Assembly (NCBI GenBank): GCA_964438735.1
Contig: CAYTLW010000024.1
Coordinates: 13,248 to 77,247, forward strand
Direction: 5' to 3'
DNA length: 64,000 bases
From: CAYTLW01 sp964438735
GTDB taxonomy: Bacteria > Myxococcota_A > UBA9042
The notes beneath the pieces are model-generated. The model made no database searches. It was not told where the DNA came from and saw only the letters and a program-made list of their open reading frames with translations. Below, in pieces: positions 46,216 to 54,996 of this stretch (position 1 is its first letter; each line of letters begins with the position of its first letter). Position numbers and translations under genes: made by a program.

Positions 46216-46928
46216 TCGGATACGAACCCGACGTCACCCGACCTGTCGCGGCCCATGAGGCGAACGCCGTGCTGGCGTTCGAGGGCGTCATCCCGGCGGG
46301 GCAGGGCGCTCACGCTTCGCCGGTGACGTTGCGCGTCGCTGCGGACGAGGTCGTCGTGCTGGTCGCCCCGCCCGGCCCGGGCCGCGCCGCCATGCCCCGC
46401 ATGTTGTTGGGGCTCGATCGGCCCGTAGCCGGCCAGGTCCAGTGCCTGGGCGCGCCGGTGCCGGACGGACCGGAAGAGGTCCTGGTGGCCCTGCGGCGGC
46501 GAATGGGCTGGGTGCCGGCCCAGGGCGCGTTGTTGAGCAACTTGACCTTGAGCGCGAACCTGACCCTGCCCCTTCGCTACCACACCACGTGGGATGAGGC
46601 GGCGGTCGACCAGCGTCGAGACGAGGTGCTGGCGCTGCTGGATCTGCCCCTTCCCCCGCCCGTGATCCCGCCGCTGGCCGATCGCGTGCTCTGTCGTCGC
46701 GTGGCGGTCGCTCGGGCGCTCATGTTGCATCCGGAGATCCTGCTCCTGGAAGAGTTGACCGACGGCATGGATGTGGCGACGGCACGCTCGGTCTGGGCTA
46801 CAATCGCCGTCGCGCGGCGTCACCTTGGGCTGGCCGTACTGGCGGTGACCGGCGACGGCACCGCCCCGGCGAGCATCGCAGATCGGGTCATCGATCTGCC
46901 TTGGGGGGGCGCAAGAGGGCGCGCTTGA
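46212..46928 (+). CDS. MlaF-position ABC ATPase with degenerate catalytic motifs
   Basis: The 238-residue protein aligns with MlaF-type ATPases (for example RRRMGWVPAQGALLSNLTLSANLTLPLRYH and RRVAVARALMLHPEILLLEEL), but the nucleotide motifs are eroded. Walker A reads APPGPGRAA with Arg58 in place of Lys and no Ser/Thr after it. The signature LSGG is LADR. The Walker B Asp is replaced by Glu180, though the next Glu181 is kept. The switch His is Gly in VTGDG. It probably cannot hydrolyse ATP efficiently, although it may still assemble with MlaE. The gene is intact, coupled to mlaE by ATGA, and followed by mlaD after 40 bp. Confidence 0.8.
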   Translation: MIGYEPDVTRPVAAHEANAVLAFEGVIPAGQGAHASPVTLRVAADEVVVLVAPPGPGRAAMPRMLLGLDRPVAGQVQCLGAPVPDGPEEVLVALRRRMGWVPAQGALLSNLTLSANLTLPLRYHTTWDEAAVDQRRDEVLALLDLPLPPPVIPPLADRVLCRRVAVARALMLHPEILLLEELTDGMDVATARSVWATIAVARRHLGLAVLAVTGDGTAPASIADRVIDLPWGGARGRA

Positions 46929-46968
46929 AGGCGGTGCGGGGACGCATCAACGGTCGGAAACCAGGCAC

Positions 46969-48135
46969 ATGGCTCAGCCATTCAAATTCCGCTACCAGAA
47001 CGAGATCGTCGGTGCCCTGGTCATCGGCGCCGTGGCGACGATCCTGGTGGTCTTCGTCTTCATCGTGCGTGGCAAGGGCTGGTTCGAGCAACATTGGACG
47101 TGTGCCGCGGTCTTCGAAGAGGCAGATATCGGCATGTTGCGCGAGGGCACACCCGTGCGCATTCGCAACCACGTCGTCGGCGAGGTGGGCGGGTCGACCT
47201 TCGATCGGCAGGGTCGCCTGGTGGTCGAGCTGGACCTGCTGGAGCGCTTTCACGACGCCGTGCGCGACGACGTGGAGGCGGTGCTCTACACCCCCATGGC
47301 CGGGCTGCCAGGTGAGTCCTTCATCGAGCTCAAGGGGGGACGCTCGCGCAAGCGGCTGGCCGCCGGCGGCACCATCAAGGCGCGCGCCGCCGCGGACCTG
47401 ATTCAGCTGGCCACCGACGTGCTGACCGACGTGCATCGCACCGTGCCCAACAGCCTGGCGACGGTGAATCGGCTGGCCGTCAAGGTCGATCGCCTGCTGG
47501 ACCAGGTCGACAAGTCCGGCGTATTGCAGAAGGGCAAGGCGGTCGAGCAGCTGGTGGAGCGAGGCGATCGTCTGGCCAACAAGCTCGAGAAGCTGCTGGA
47601 TACCGCTCAGAGCACCCTGGTCATGACCAACGGCACCCTGGCCAAGGTGGATCACGGCGATGGACTGATCGCCAAGGTGCTCAACGATCGGCGCCTGTAC
47701 ACCCAGGTGGTCGCCTCCATCGACCGCATGCAGGCGACCATGGCGCGGGTCGACTCGCTGCTGGGCAAGGCTGACAAGGCGGGCAAGGATCTGCCGCGAA
47801 TGGCTCAGCTCGGCGCCGCGGCCCTGGAGGACATGGCGGTGGTCAGCAAGGAATTGCGACGCCTGGCGCCGATGATGCCGTCGATGGTCGGTCGGATCGA
47901 CGACGTGCTCTTCGAGGGCAAGGCCCTGATGGATGCCGCCGAACGGCACTGGTTGATCGGCTCGTACCTCGAGCCCAAGGCCAAACTCAAACTGCTGGTG
48001 CCCGGTGGCCTGCGCGACGATCCCGGCGCGCGACCCGCCAGTGAGGTGCGCAAGATCCTCTCGCCGGCCGACCATGCCCGCAAACCGGGTGGCGACCGGA
48101 GGCAGGGCGAGGCGCCGAGGGCGGCAGGACCATGA
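46969..48135 (+). CDS. mlaD: MlaD-family MCE protein
   Basis: The 388-residue protein has one N-terminal membrane helix (EIVGALVIGAVATILVVFVFIV) and an MCE domain (about 40-118: FEEADIGMLREGTPVRIRNHVVGEVGG... VLYTPMAGLPGESFIELKGG). A long helical region (about 140-330) follows, with heptad-like Leu spacing (LIQLATDVLTDVHRTVPNSLATVNRLAVKVDRLLDQVD). MCE domains form hexameric rings with a central channel for lipids, and the helical part may make a periplasmic needle. It partners MlaE in the membrane. The gene is coupled to the next by ATGA overlap. The C-terminal tail is Pro/Arg-rich and probably flexible. Confidence 0.9.
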   Translation: MAQPFKFRYQNEIVGALVIGAVATILVVFVFIVRGKGWFEQHWTCAAVFEEADIGMLREGTPVRIRNHVVGEVGGSTFDRQGRLVVELDLLERFHDAVRDDVEAVLYTPMAGLPGESFIELKGGRSRKRLAAGGTIKARAAADLIQLATDVLTDVHRTVPNSLATVNRLAVKVDRLLDQVDKSGVLQKGKAVEQLVERGDRLANKLEKLLDTAQSTLVMTNGTLAKVDHGDGLIAKVLNDRRLYTQVVASIDRMQATMARVDSLLGKADKAGKDLPRMAQLGAAALEDMAVVSKELRRLAPMMPSMVGRIDDVLFEGKALMDAAERHWLIGSYLEPKAKLKLLVPGGLRDDPGARPASEVRKILSPADHARKPGGDRRQGEAPRAAGP

Positions 48136-49058
48136 AGGCCTGCGCATGGTTGTTGCCGGCACTGTTCGTCGGCTTGCTGGCCTGTGGCAGTCACCCGCCC
48201 GCCAACCACAAGACCCTGGGGCTGCGCCACGCGGCCGCCGCCGAGCAGGCCTTCTCCCTGGGCCAGTATCCGGCCGCCGCGCACAACTTCACCGAGGCGT
48301 TGCGCCATCTGCGCGCCGCCGACAATCCCCTGGCCACCGCGCGTCTGCTGCACAACTACGCGGTCGTTCTCATCGCGTGGCGGGATTGCGGGGCGGCCAC
48401 CGGCCACCTGCACGAGGCCGCGGCGTTGCATAAACGCCTCAACCGGCCGCGAGAGCGGGCCTTGAATCTGCTTGCCCTGGCCGGATGCCAGCGCCGACGC
48501 AACGATGGCGCCAACGCCCGCAAGACCCTCCAGGTCGCCGCTCAACTGGCCGAGGGCGCGGGCGACAAGGCCACCGCGGCGCGCGCCCGGGCTGGCCTTG
48601 GCGCTGCGCTCGCAGGCGCCGGCAAACTGGCCGCCGCAAGGCAGTCGTACGCCGCGGCCCGTCGCCTGGCCAGCGCGGCCGGAGATCCGGGCGCCGTCGC
48701 CCTGGTCGACAACAATGTGGGGCGCCTGCTCGCTCGCAAGGGCGACCATGCCGGCGCCGAAAAGCGCTTCGCCAGCGCAGCGGCGGGCTTCAACAAGGCG
48801 GGCGAAGTGGACGGCCACTGCCAGGCGCTGGCCAACCGGGCCGGCAGTCTGGTGGCCTTGGGCGGCGGGCGAGTGCTGCAGGCGGCCGTGCTCTATCAGC
48901 GCGCCGCCCACGCTGCGTTGACCATCGGCCGGTACGACGCTGCAGCAGCCTGGTTCGCGGGCGCGTCGACGGCGTTCAGCGCGGCCGGTGAGGCCGAACT
49001 GGCGGATCAGTGCCGGCAGCACGGCCGCCAGGTGTTGACGCGCAGCGCGCCCCGCTGA
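48132..49058 (+). CDS. TPR-like lipoprotein of the Mla operon
   Basis: The 308-residue protein has a short lipoprotein signal (VGLLAC, Cys18) and a run of TPR-like helical pairs (AAAEQAFSLGQYPAAAHNFTEALRHL, NPLATARLLHNYAVVLIAWRDCG, ALAGAGKLAAARQSYAAARRLA, VLYQRAAHAALTIGRYDAAAAWFAGA). TPR proteins mediate protein contacts; here it may link the MlaD complex to the outer membrane, taking the place of MlaA or MlaC, which are missing from the cluster. That role is inferred from position. Its last 83 bp overlap the convergent beta-helix gene. Confidence 0.8.
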   Translation: MKACAWLLPALFVGLLACGSHPPANHKTLGLRHAAAAEQAFSLGQYPAAAHNFTEALRHLRAADNPLATARLLHNYAVVLIAWRDCGAATGHLHEAAALHKRLNRPRERALNLLALAGCQRRRNDGANARKTLQVAAQLAEGAGDKATAARARAGLGAALAGAGKLAAARQSYAAARRLASAAGDPGAVALVDNNVGRLLARKGDHAGAEKRFASAAAGFNKAGEVDGHCQALANRAGSLVALGGGRVLQAAVLYQRAAHAALTIGRYDAAAAWFAGASTAFSAAGEAELADQCRQHGRQVLTRSAPR

Positions 49059-52000
49059 CCAGGAATCGGACTGTGTGATTGCCGATCGGCCCGTGGGCTA
49101 CGGTTCGATCGGTTGGGGGGGGCTGGGGCAACTTCAGCGTCATATCACCGACCGTGTTGGACAGGCTGTTCATCCACAGCGCGGTGGCCTCGTGCTCAAA
49201 CTCGCCATCATTGGCGCCCACCACGCCCCAGGTATTGCCAGTGATGGCGGCACGGGAAAGCTTCACCGATGTATTCGCCGTCATCACGATGCCGGCGCGC
49301 AAGTTGTCGCAAACGACGACCTCTGTCGCCGACAACGCGGCTTCCTGGACAATGATCCCGTCGGCCATGATCTCACCGCCCGCGTCCGCTTGCACGTCGA
49401 CGAGCACCGCTGGCAGCGTGCCGCCTATCACTGTGCCCTTCATGCTCCAGTGGCCACGATTGGCCAGGGCACCCACCGTTCGGTTCGCGCGGACGACCGA
49501 CGAGATGACGTCCATGCGTCCATCCTTCTTGTGAATGTGTTCACTGAGCAGGCCGAATCCAAGCAGGTTGTCCAGCTTCTGCGCCTTTGTACCTGCAACC
49601 AGCGCGCCGACCAGCTTCAGGACACCATCCTTGACGCCCGCGCCCAGCTCGCGATTGTCCAACACCCTCACGCCGACCAGGGTCGCGCTGCTGTCGTCGC
49701 TCACGTCGACGCCGCGGCCAAGTCGCCCATGCGGTCTGGGCCAGGTCCGGTCGACCGACACATCGCTCGCCCACAGCCAGGCCTTCTCCTGAATCAACAT
49801 GCCGATGTCGACCACCCGCGTGACTCGCGCGCGGTGCAACGTCGCAAGGGCACCGTCGAATACGACCAGGCCGCGCCCGAACTTGCTGCCGGCGTCGGCC
49901 GCCATGCCGCCCGATATGAGCACGTCGCGTCCATGTATCGTGGCCTTGGCGCCGGCTGCGCGCAGCCCTGCGGACTGGTTGCCGTGCAGCCAGGCCCTTC
50001 GCAAGTCGAGCCAGGCATGGTCCCCGATCTCGACCCCACGGCCACCAGCCATGCTACCGATCGCCGTGATGGTGCCATCGACGACGAGGTCGGTTGCCTC
50101 CACCCGAATGCCGGCGCCAAAAGCGGCCAGGCCAATATCGTGATTGGCGCTCAATCGGACCCGTGCCAGCTTCAATCGCGGCCCGGTCTGGCCGCTCATC
50201 TTGGGGTCGTTCTGCACATTGATGCCGCGGCCATGTTTGGCGTTCGCCGCGATGGGCATGGTGCCTTCGACCAGCAGGTCCTCTGCCGTGACCCGTGCGG
50301 TGTCGCCGTAGACGAAGAGTCCAGCGTCCTGGTTGTCGCGCAGCCACACGCGACGCAACGTCACATCGCCCGTGTTCTCCAGGTCGATGCCCCGGCCCAG
50401 CTTCTGAACCAGCTCTTCGGGCAATGTGTGCTCGACCAGCAGGTCGCTCAATACGATCGTCGACTTGGCGTCGAAGACGATGATGCCGCTGTCGCGGTTG
50501 TGGCTGAATCGCCCCAATTCGATCTTCAAGGTGGCGCCCTTCTGCAGATCCAGGCCACGGCCCATGATCGTACCCAACTCCGGGGCGCTGGTGGAGCGCG
50601 TGTGCTCGACCACCAATCGGCTTGCCGACAACTTCGAGCCAGGGTCGCTCAACATGATGCCGCGGCCGCGATTGCGGTGCAGGCGGACGCGATCGAGGGT
50701 GACGTGGGCGCTGTTGAAGATGGCCAGCCCCCACCCGGCGCGGCCGGTGGCCTTGTTGACCCGCGTGCTGTCCACCACCAGCTCGCTACCTTCGAGAACG
50801 CCCGAGGCGAAGACACCGATCGCCATTTCGCGATTGCCGTAGGCGCGTAGACGCTCGATCACCACCTTGGACGTCTGTTCGATCGAGATGGCGCGACCGA
50901 AGTGATGCAGATTCTCAGGCGATTTGGGCGACAGCAGCGCGCCGGTGTCGGCGACAACGACGTCGCGAGCCGTCAGGACCGCGCCCTTGCGTGTGCGCAG
51001 CGCGACCGATCTGGCATGCTGCACCAGGCAGCGCTCGATCAACACCGTGGCCTCTTGCTCGACGGTGAGCGCTTTGTTCGGGCCGAGGATCGTCAGGCCG
51101 CGCAGCGATGATCCGGAAGAGGCCTTGCCCGTCCACTGCAGCGTCGTCGCGCTGCCCATGCCCTGGATGACCACCTTCTGGGCGCAACGCCCGCGGATGG
51201 TGAGGACCTTGTTGTGCACGCTCACCCCGGCGATGTACTTGCCGGCGGCCACCGCAATCGTGGACCCGGAGGGCGACTTGTCGATGGCGGTCGCCAGTGA
51301 AGTCCACGGCGCCGAGTGCGTGCCTTGGCCCGGAGTCTTGGCCGCTGCGTCCACAAAGAACACGCCGGCCCCCGGTTGGACGCCGCCGAACACATCGCTG
51401 CCGCAATCGGCCGGGTCCGGCAGACATCGGGGCAGGGCTTCCTTGTCGGTCGATGGCGACTTGTCGACCACGAATCCCTTTGGGCAGAGCCAGTCCACGC
51501 CGGCCAGCGGGCGGCAGGTCTCGCTTTCTTTGGGGTCGGGTTCATGGCCCGCCGGGCAGCCCTTGGCGTCGCCCGAACACGGTCCCGTCTTGCCGTCCGC
51601 GGCCAGGCACCAGCGCGGCGGTTCGGTCGGCGGCAACTTCGGCAGGACATCGCCTTCCATGGCCGGCATGCCCTGCGGTGGCGTGATGGCGTGGCCGGCC
51701 AGGTGACAGGACCCGTCGGCGCCCGCAAAATGCCCTGCATCGCAACCTTCGGAGGCGGCCAGCTCATCGGCGCTGCAACGCCGACCGGCCGGCAGGCAGC
51801 CGTCGGCCTCGACGGCGCAATCAACGCCGGCGGATGTATGCCAATCCACACACCAGCGAGGCACACAGGCGGAGGGTTCTTCCGGCAGGACCGCCGCGCA
51901 CTCAGGCGGGCCAAAGGGGACGCAGTCTGATGTGGTGGTGTCGACGAATGTGCCCGGCCCGCAGCAGCTGCCGTCGGGTAGAATTTGAATCTGGTGGCAA

Positions 52001-52149
52001 GCCGGCTTGCTTGCCGGTGCGGACGCGGCGCCCTCGGCGGCGTCGTCATCGCTGCAACCAGCCACAGCGAGGGCCAGCACAATGCCTGCGGCCAGTGGCA
52101 TCCATGCACACGGGACCCGTCTTGATGCTCTCGGCCGGAGAGTCGCCAT
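48976..52149 (-). CDS. Parallel beta-helix lipoprotein
   Basis: The 1057-residue protein has a lipobox (AVAGC, Cys32), a Cys-rich region with about 20 cysteines up to residue 270 (CCGPGTFVDTTTSDC, GCDAGHFAGADGSC), and then a right-handed parallel beta-helix. The helix begins with a DUF1565-like start (GVFFVDAAAKTPGQGTHSAPWTSLATAI) and goes on with many rungs (for example RGLTILGPNKALTVE, ARDVVVADTGALL). Such folds serve as adhesins or glycan-active proteins; no catalytic Asp triad of pectinases is obvious. The ATG at 52149 is chosen because the lipoprotein signal follows. The final 28 or so codons lie opposite the end of the TPR gene and look less constrained. Confidence 0.82.
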   Translation of the reverse strand: MATLRPRASRRVPCAWMPLAAGIVLALAVAGCSDDDAAEGAASAPASKPACHQIQILPDGSCCGPGTFVDTTTSDCVPFGPPECAAVLPEEPSACVPRWCVDWHTSAGVDCAVEADGCLPAGRRCSADELAASEGCDAGHFAGADGSCHLAGHAITPPQGMPAMEGDVLPKLPPTEPPRWCLAADGKTGPCSGDAKGCPAGHEPDPKESETCRPLAGVDWLCPKGFVVDKSPSTDKEALPRCLPDPADCGSDVFGGVQPGAGVFFVDAAAKTPGQGTHSAPWTSLATAIDKSPSGSTIAVAAGKYIAGVSVHNKVLTIRGRCAQKVVIQGMGSATTLQWTGKASSGSSLRGLTILGPNKALTVEQEATVLIERCLVQHARSVALRTRKGAVLTARDVVVADTGALLSPKSPENLHHFGRAISIEQTSKVVIERLRAYGNREMAIGVFASGVLEGSELVVDSTRVNKATGRAGWGLAIFNSAHVTLDRVRLHRNRGRGIMLSDPGSKLSASRLVVEHTRSTSAPELGTIMGRGLDLQKGATLKIELGRFSHNRDSGIIVFDAKSTIVLSDLLVEHTLPEELVQKLGRGIDLENTGDVTLRRVWLRDNQDAGLFVYGDTARVTAEDLLVEGTMPIAANAKHGRGINVQNDPKMSGQTGPRLKLARVRLSANHDIGLAAFGAGIRVEATDLVVDGTITAIGSMAGGRGVEIGDHAWLDLRRAWLHGNQSAGLRAAGAKATIHGRDVLISGGMAADAGSKFGRGLVVFDGALATLHRARVTRVVDIGMLIQEKAWLWASDVSVDRTWPRPHGRLGRGVDVSDDSSATLVGVRVLDNRELGAGVKDGVLKLVGALVAGTKAQKLDNLLGFGLLSEHIHKKDGRMDVISSVVRANRTVGALANRGHWSMKGTVIGGTLPAVLVDVQADAGGEIMADGIIVQEAALSATEVVVCDNLRAGIVMTANTSVKLSRAAITGNTWGVVGANDGEFEHEATALWMNSLSNTVGDMTLKLPQPPPTDRTVAHGPIGNHTVRFLVSGARCASTPGGRAAGTDPPVRPHRPR

Positions 52150-52227
52150 GGCCCCAAGGGTAGTCCCCGCATCTCCACGGTGCCAGCCCGCCCCGGACGG
52201 GATTTCGCGACCGCCGCCGCCATGCGC

Positions 52228-52233
52228 TACACT
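52228..52233 (+). promoter_or_regulatory. Possible -10 element, leaderless lipoprotein start
   Basis: TACACT ends 7 bp before the ATG at 52241, so transcription would start at the ATG. There is no Shine-Dalgarno sequence. The -35 is not clear. Confidence 0.3.
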
Positions 52234-52240
52234 GCCCGCC

Positions 52241-53464
52241 ATGCCTCGACCCGACCGCCAGGCGCCGCGACCCATCCTGAGCCCGATTCTGCTGCTGCTG
52301 GCGGCGGCGGCGTGCAGTCCCTCGCAGGGCGGTGGCCCACCTGCCGGAGGCGGGCCTGCATACACCGGTGGTCCGCCCGGCGGCGTCTGCGCGCCCGCCT
52401 TCCAAAACGAAGGCTGCACGACAACATCCTTCCAGGGCACGCTTCGTGTGCGCTGCGATTCGACCTCCAGCAAGTGGGTGTTGATCAAGGCCTGCAAGGC
52501 AGGTGTCGAGACGTGCGTCGAGCTACCCGACCCGGCCTCGCCCGCGTCCATGAGCAAGGTCAGCCAGTGCGACAAGGCCTTCTCATCTGGCGATGTCGTC
52601 GGCGCTGCCGACGGAGCCACACCGACCCAGGACGCCGGCGACGCATCGGGCGGGGTCACGCCAACCGATGCCGGCACGCTCGATGCCGGTGGGGCCGATG
52701 GCAACACCGCGCCGAGTCCCATGCTCGAGGCGACCATCGATGGCCAGGTGGTGAGCAACTGGGTCTTCACCGTCAGCACCACCGAACCCGGTCCGCAGCA
52801 GGTCTTCGTACGCTTGAGTAGCGTCGGCAAGGTGCCGGTGATTCTAAACAAGATCACCTTGGAGACGGAAAACGCCTTCCTGAAGCTGCAGCACGACGAC
52901 GGCACCGAAAACCTGCCCGCCAGCCTGCCGCCCGGCGAGCACGCCCAACTGACCATTCGTTACCTTCCCCAAGGCGGCCAGATCGACCTCGCACCCGGTA
53001 CCCTGCGCGTGGTGCCAGCCCATGACCCGACCGCCCAGGTCAAGATCGGCTTCGCCATCCAGCAGAAAAAGACCGGGCTCCTGGCCCTGTGTGACGACGA
53101 CGGTGCCCCAGCCTTCCACTTCGATGGCAGCAAGAAGGGCAAGGTTCAGCGCACCTGCACTGTGGTCAACCAGACCGGCGCTGCGCTCGGTTTCGATAAC
53201 TGGATCCTGATCGCCAAGCAGCCTTCACAGGGCGCCATCGTCAAGGCCATCTACGGCCTGGACGCCTACGTGCTCGATCAAGATGGCCAGAAGCTGGTCA
53301 AGGCGCCCTTCACCCTGGACGCCGGGTTGAAGATGGTGTTCGCAGTGACCTTCTATCCGCCCGCGGACGGCAAGGTGGGCGACGCCCTGTTGGTGGCGCC
53401 GTGGAACCAGGCCGGCAAGAAGTCGCAATTGACGATTCCGGTGCAAACCAAGAAGCCGTTGTGA
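52241..53464 (+). CDS. Lipoprotein with CARD/ASPM-SPD-2-Hydin-like beta-sandwich region
   Basis: The 407-residue product has a lipobox LAAAAC (Cys25), a Gly/Pro-rich and a Thr/Asp/Gly-rich linker (about 105-150). An Ig-like part follows (VSNWVFTVSTTEPGPQQVFVRLSSVGKVPVILNKITLETENAFLKL... PPGEHAQLTIRYLPQGGQIDLAPGTLRVV), with the phrasing of ASH or choice-of-anchor domains. A second similar sandwich follows. It is probably an outer-membrane lipoprotein facing the periplasm or the outside. Function unknown. It is divergent from the beta-helix gene, with 91 bp between the starts. Confidence 0.75.
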   Translation: MPRPDRQAPRPILSPILLLLAAAACSPSQGGGPPAGGGPAYTGGPPGGVCAPAFQNEGCTTTSFQGTLRVRCDSTSSKWVLIKACKAGVETCVELPDPASPASMSKVSQCDKAFSSGDVVGAADGATPTQDAGDASGGVTPTDAGTLDAGGADGNTAPSPMLEATIDGQVVSNWVFTVSTTEPGPQQVFVRLSSVGKVPVILNKITLETENAFLKLQHDDGTENLPASLPPGEHAQLTIRYLPQGGQIDLAPGTLRVVPAHDPTAQVKIGFAIQQKKTGLLALCDDDGAPAFHFDGSKKGKVQRTCTVVNQTGAALGFDNWILIAKQPSQGAIVKAIYGLDAYVLDQDGQKLVKAPFTLDAGLKMVFAVTFYPPADGKVGDALLVAPWNQAGKKSQLTIPVQTKKPL

Positions 53465-53517
53465 GCCCCTCCGGGGTCAACGGACCCGTGGGCATATGGC
53501 CGCAGCGGTCTCGGGGC

Positions 53518-53547
53518 TGACGCGTCGTCCGCGGATTATGGTATAGC
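53518..53547 (+). promoter_or_regulatory. Possible promoter of the lipoprotein pair
   Basis: CTGACG (53518-53523), an 18-bp spacer and TATAGC (53542-53547) lie 54 bp before the ATG at 53601. AAGGAG stands 6 bp before that ATG. Confidence 0.35.
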
Positions 53548-53600
53548 GCTGCCGCTCCCCATCCGGGCAAAGCCCGCGGTTCGACAGCAAGGAGACAGAC

Positions 53601-54959
53601 ATGAATCGGATCCTCATCGCCCTCAGCGCACTGACCCTGATCGCCGCAAGCGGCTGCGGCAGTGAAGCGGGAACGGGCGCCACGCCGGCGGCGCAAGATG
53701 CCACCTCGAACAACGACGGCGCCGGCAACGTCGATGTCGCTGACGCGGGCACCTCGGACGCCACGAGCGCCGCGGACACCTCCGGCCAGGTCTGCACGCC
53801 CGGCGAGGCCAAGTGCGGCACCGGAGCCGCCGTGACGCGCCTGGTCTGCAAGGCCGACGGCAGCGGCTGGGATGAGGTGATCTGCGACGGGCTCAACGCC
53901 ACCTGCAGCAATGGCACCTGCATCGCGCCCGATGCGGGCCAGGAGAACGACGCCGGCACATCCGACGCCGGCCAGCCGGTAGACGCCGGCACAGACCCCT
54001 GCGGTGGCCTCTGCACGGCCAGCCAGACCTGCGTCAACGGCGTCTGCGTCGACGGCGAACCTTGCGGCGGCAAGTGCGCCGAAGGCAGCGAGTGCAAGGG
54101 CGACGTCTGCGTGCCGATCCCCTGCGGCGGCAAGTGCCCCAACGGCCAGTTCTGCGACAAGGCGGCCGACGGCGGCAAGGGCAAGTGCATCGCGCCGACC
54201 TGCAAACTGCCCGACACCTGGGGCCCCGGCCTGCAGAAGATCTCCAAGTTCGTGCTCAAGCCCGAGGGCAAGGGCTGCGACCTGGACGGCGATGGCAAAG
54301 AGGACAACGCCGTGGGCCTGCAGCTGATCCTGGACGGCGTCAACAACTGGCTCAGCGATGAGCTGGTGAGCGGCGAGCGGGTCACCTTCATGCAGCCCTC
54401 GGCCTGGAAGAACGACGGCACGCCCTTCGACATCGTCATGCTCACCGGCTTCATCGACCCGCTGGACAAGGCCTGCGACAAGAAGAAGGCCACCTGCAAG
54501 TACAAGGTGCACACATTCAACTACGACATCTTCTTCAAGGGCACAGCCGCCTGCCCGCCCAAGGCCTTCTGGACCAACGCCAAGAACACCGCCGGCGCCC
54601 TGGCCGCGGGTGACGACAAGACCAAGCTGACCGTCGGCTACACCTTCGACGGCGAGTACTTTGAGGCCACTGTGCACCAGGCCCACATCAAGGGCACGGT
54701 CACCGACGACAAGGCGTGGACCTCGACCAAGTCCGGCACGCTCTGCGGCGTGATGACCCAAAAGGAGCTCGACAAGCTCATCGACGCGGTGCCCGACTCG
54801 CAGATTCCGGCTGGCCTGAGCAAGGACCAGATCAAGAGCTTGCTGCCGTCCTTCCTCAAGACCGACATCGACACCGACGGCGACGGCACAAAGGACGCCT
54901 ACAGCGCCGCCTTCGACTTCGAGACGATCCCCGCAACCGTGACGGGACTGGACAAGTAA
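53601..54959 (+). CDS. Cys-rich lipoprotein with Ca-loop-like C-terminus (tandem copy 1)
   Basis: The 452-residue protein has a lipobox (AASGC, Cys19) and an Asp/Ala/Ser linker. A Cys module follows (CTPGEAKCGTG...) and then several short units (CGGLCTASQTCVNGVCVDG, CGGKCAEGSECKGDVC, CGGKCPNGQFCDKA). A conserved core begins with CKLPDTWGPGLQKI and includes GCDLDGDGKEDN. The end carries a calcium-loop-like DTDGDGTKDAYSAAFDFETIPATVTGL. The next gene has the same order of parts, so the two are a tandem duplication. No family name is known to me. A surface lipoprotein role is inferred. Confidence 0.82.
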   Translation: MNRILIALSALTLIAASGCGSEAGTGATPAAQDATSNNDGAGNVDVADAGTSDATSAADTSGQVCTPGEAKCGTGAAVTRLVCKADGSGWDEVICDGLNATCSNGTCIAPDAGQENDAGTSDAGQPVDAGTDPCGGLCTASQTCVNGVCVDGEPCGGKCAEGSECKGDVCVPIPCGGKCPNGQFCDKAADGGKGKCIAPTCKLPDTWGPGLQKISKFVLKPEGKGCDLDGDGKEDNAVGLQLILDGVNNWLSDELVSGERVTFMQPSAWKNDGTPFDIVMLTGFIDPLDKACDKKKATCKYKVHTFNYDIFFKGTAACPPKAFWTNAKNTAGALAAGDDKTKLTVGYTFDGEYFEATVHQAHIKGTVTDDKAWTSTKSGTLCGVMTQKELDKLIDAVPDSQIPAGLSKDQIKSLLPSFLKTDIDTDGDGTKDAYSAAFDFETIPATVTGLDK

Positions 54960-54965
54960 CGAGTT

Positions 54966-54986
54966 CCAAAAAATCGTATATATACA
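54966..54986 (+). promoter_or_regulatory. AT-rich tract before the second lipoprotein
   Basis: A run of 21 bases (CCAAAAAATCGTATATATACA) holds a TATATATA core at 54977-54984, in a genome where nearly all other sequence is GC-rich. It may be a -10 region or an upstream A-tract for the second copy; no clear -35 is visible. Confidence 0.35.
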
Positions 54987-54996
54987 GGTGATCAAC

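Noticed and set aside
49075..50850. 591-codon plus-strand frame opposite the beta-helix gene
   Set aside because: The minus-strand protein has regular beta-helix rungs; the plus frame has no motif.
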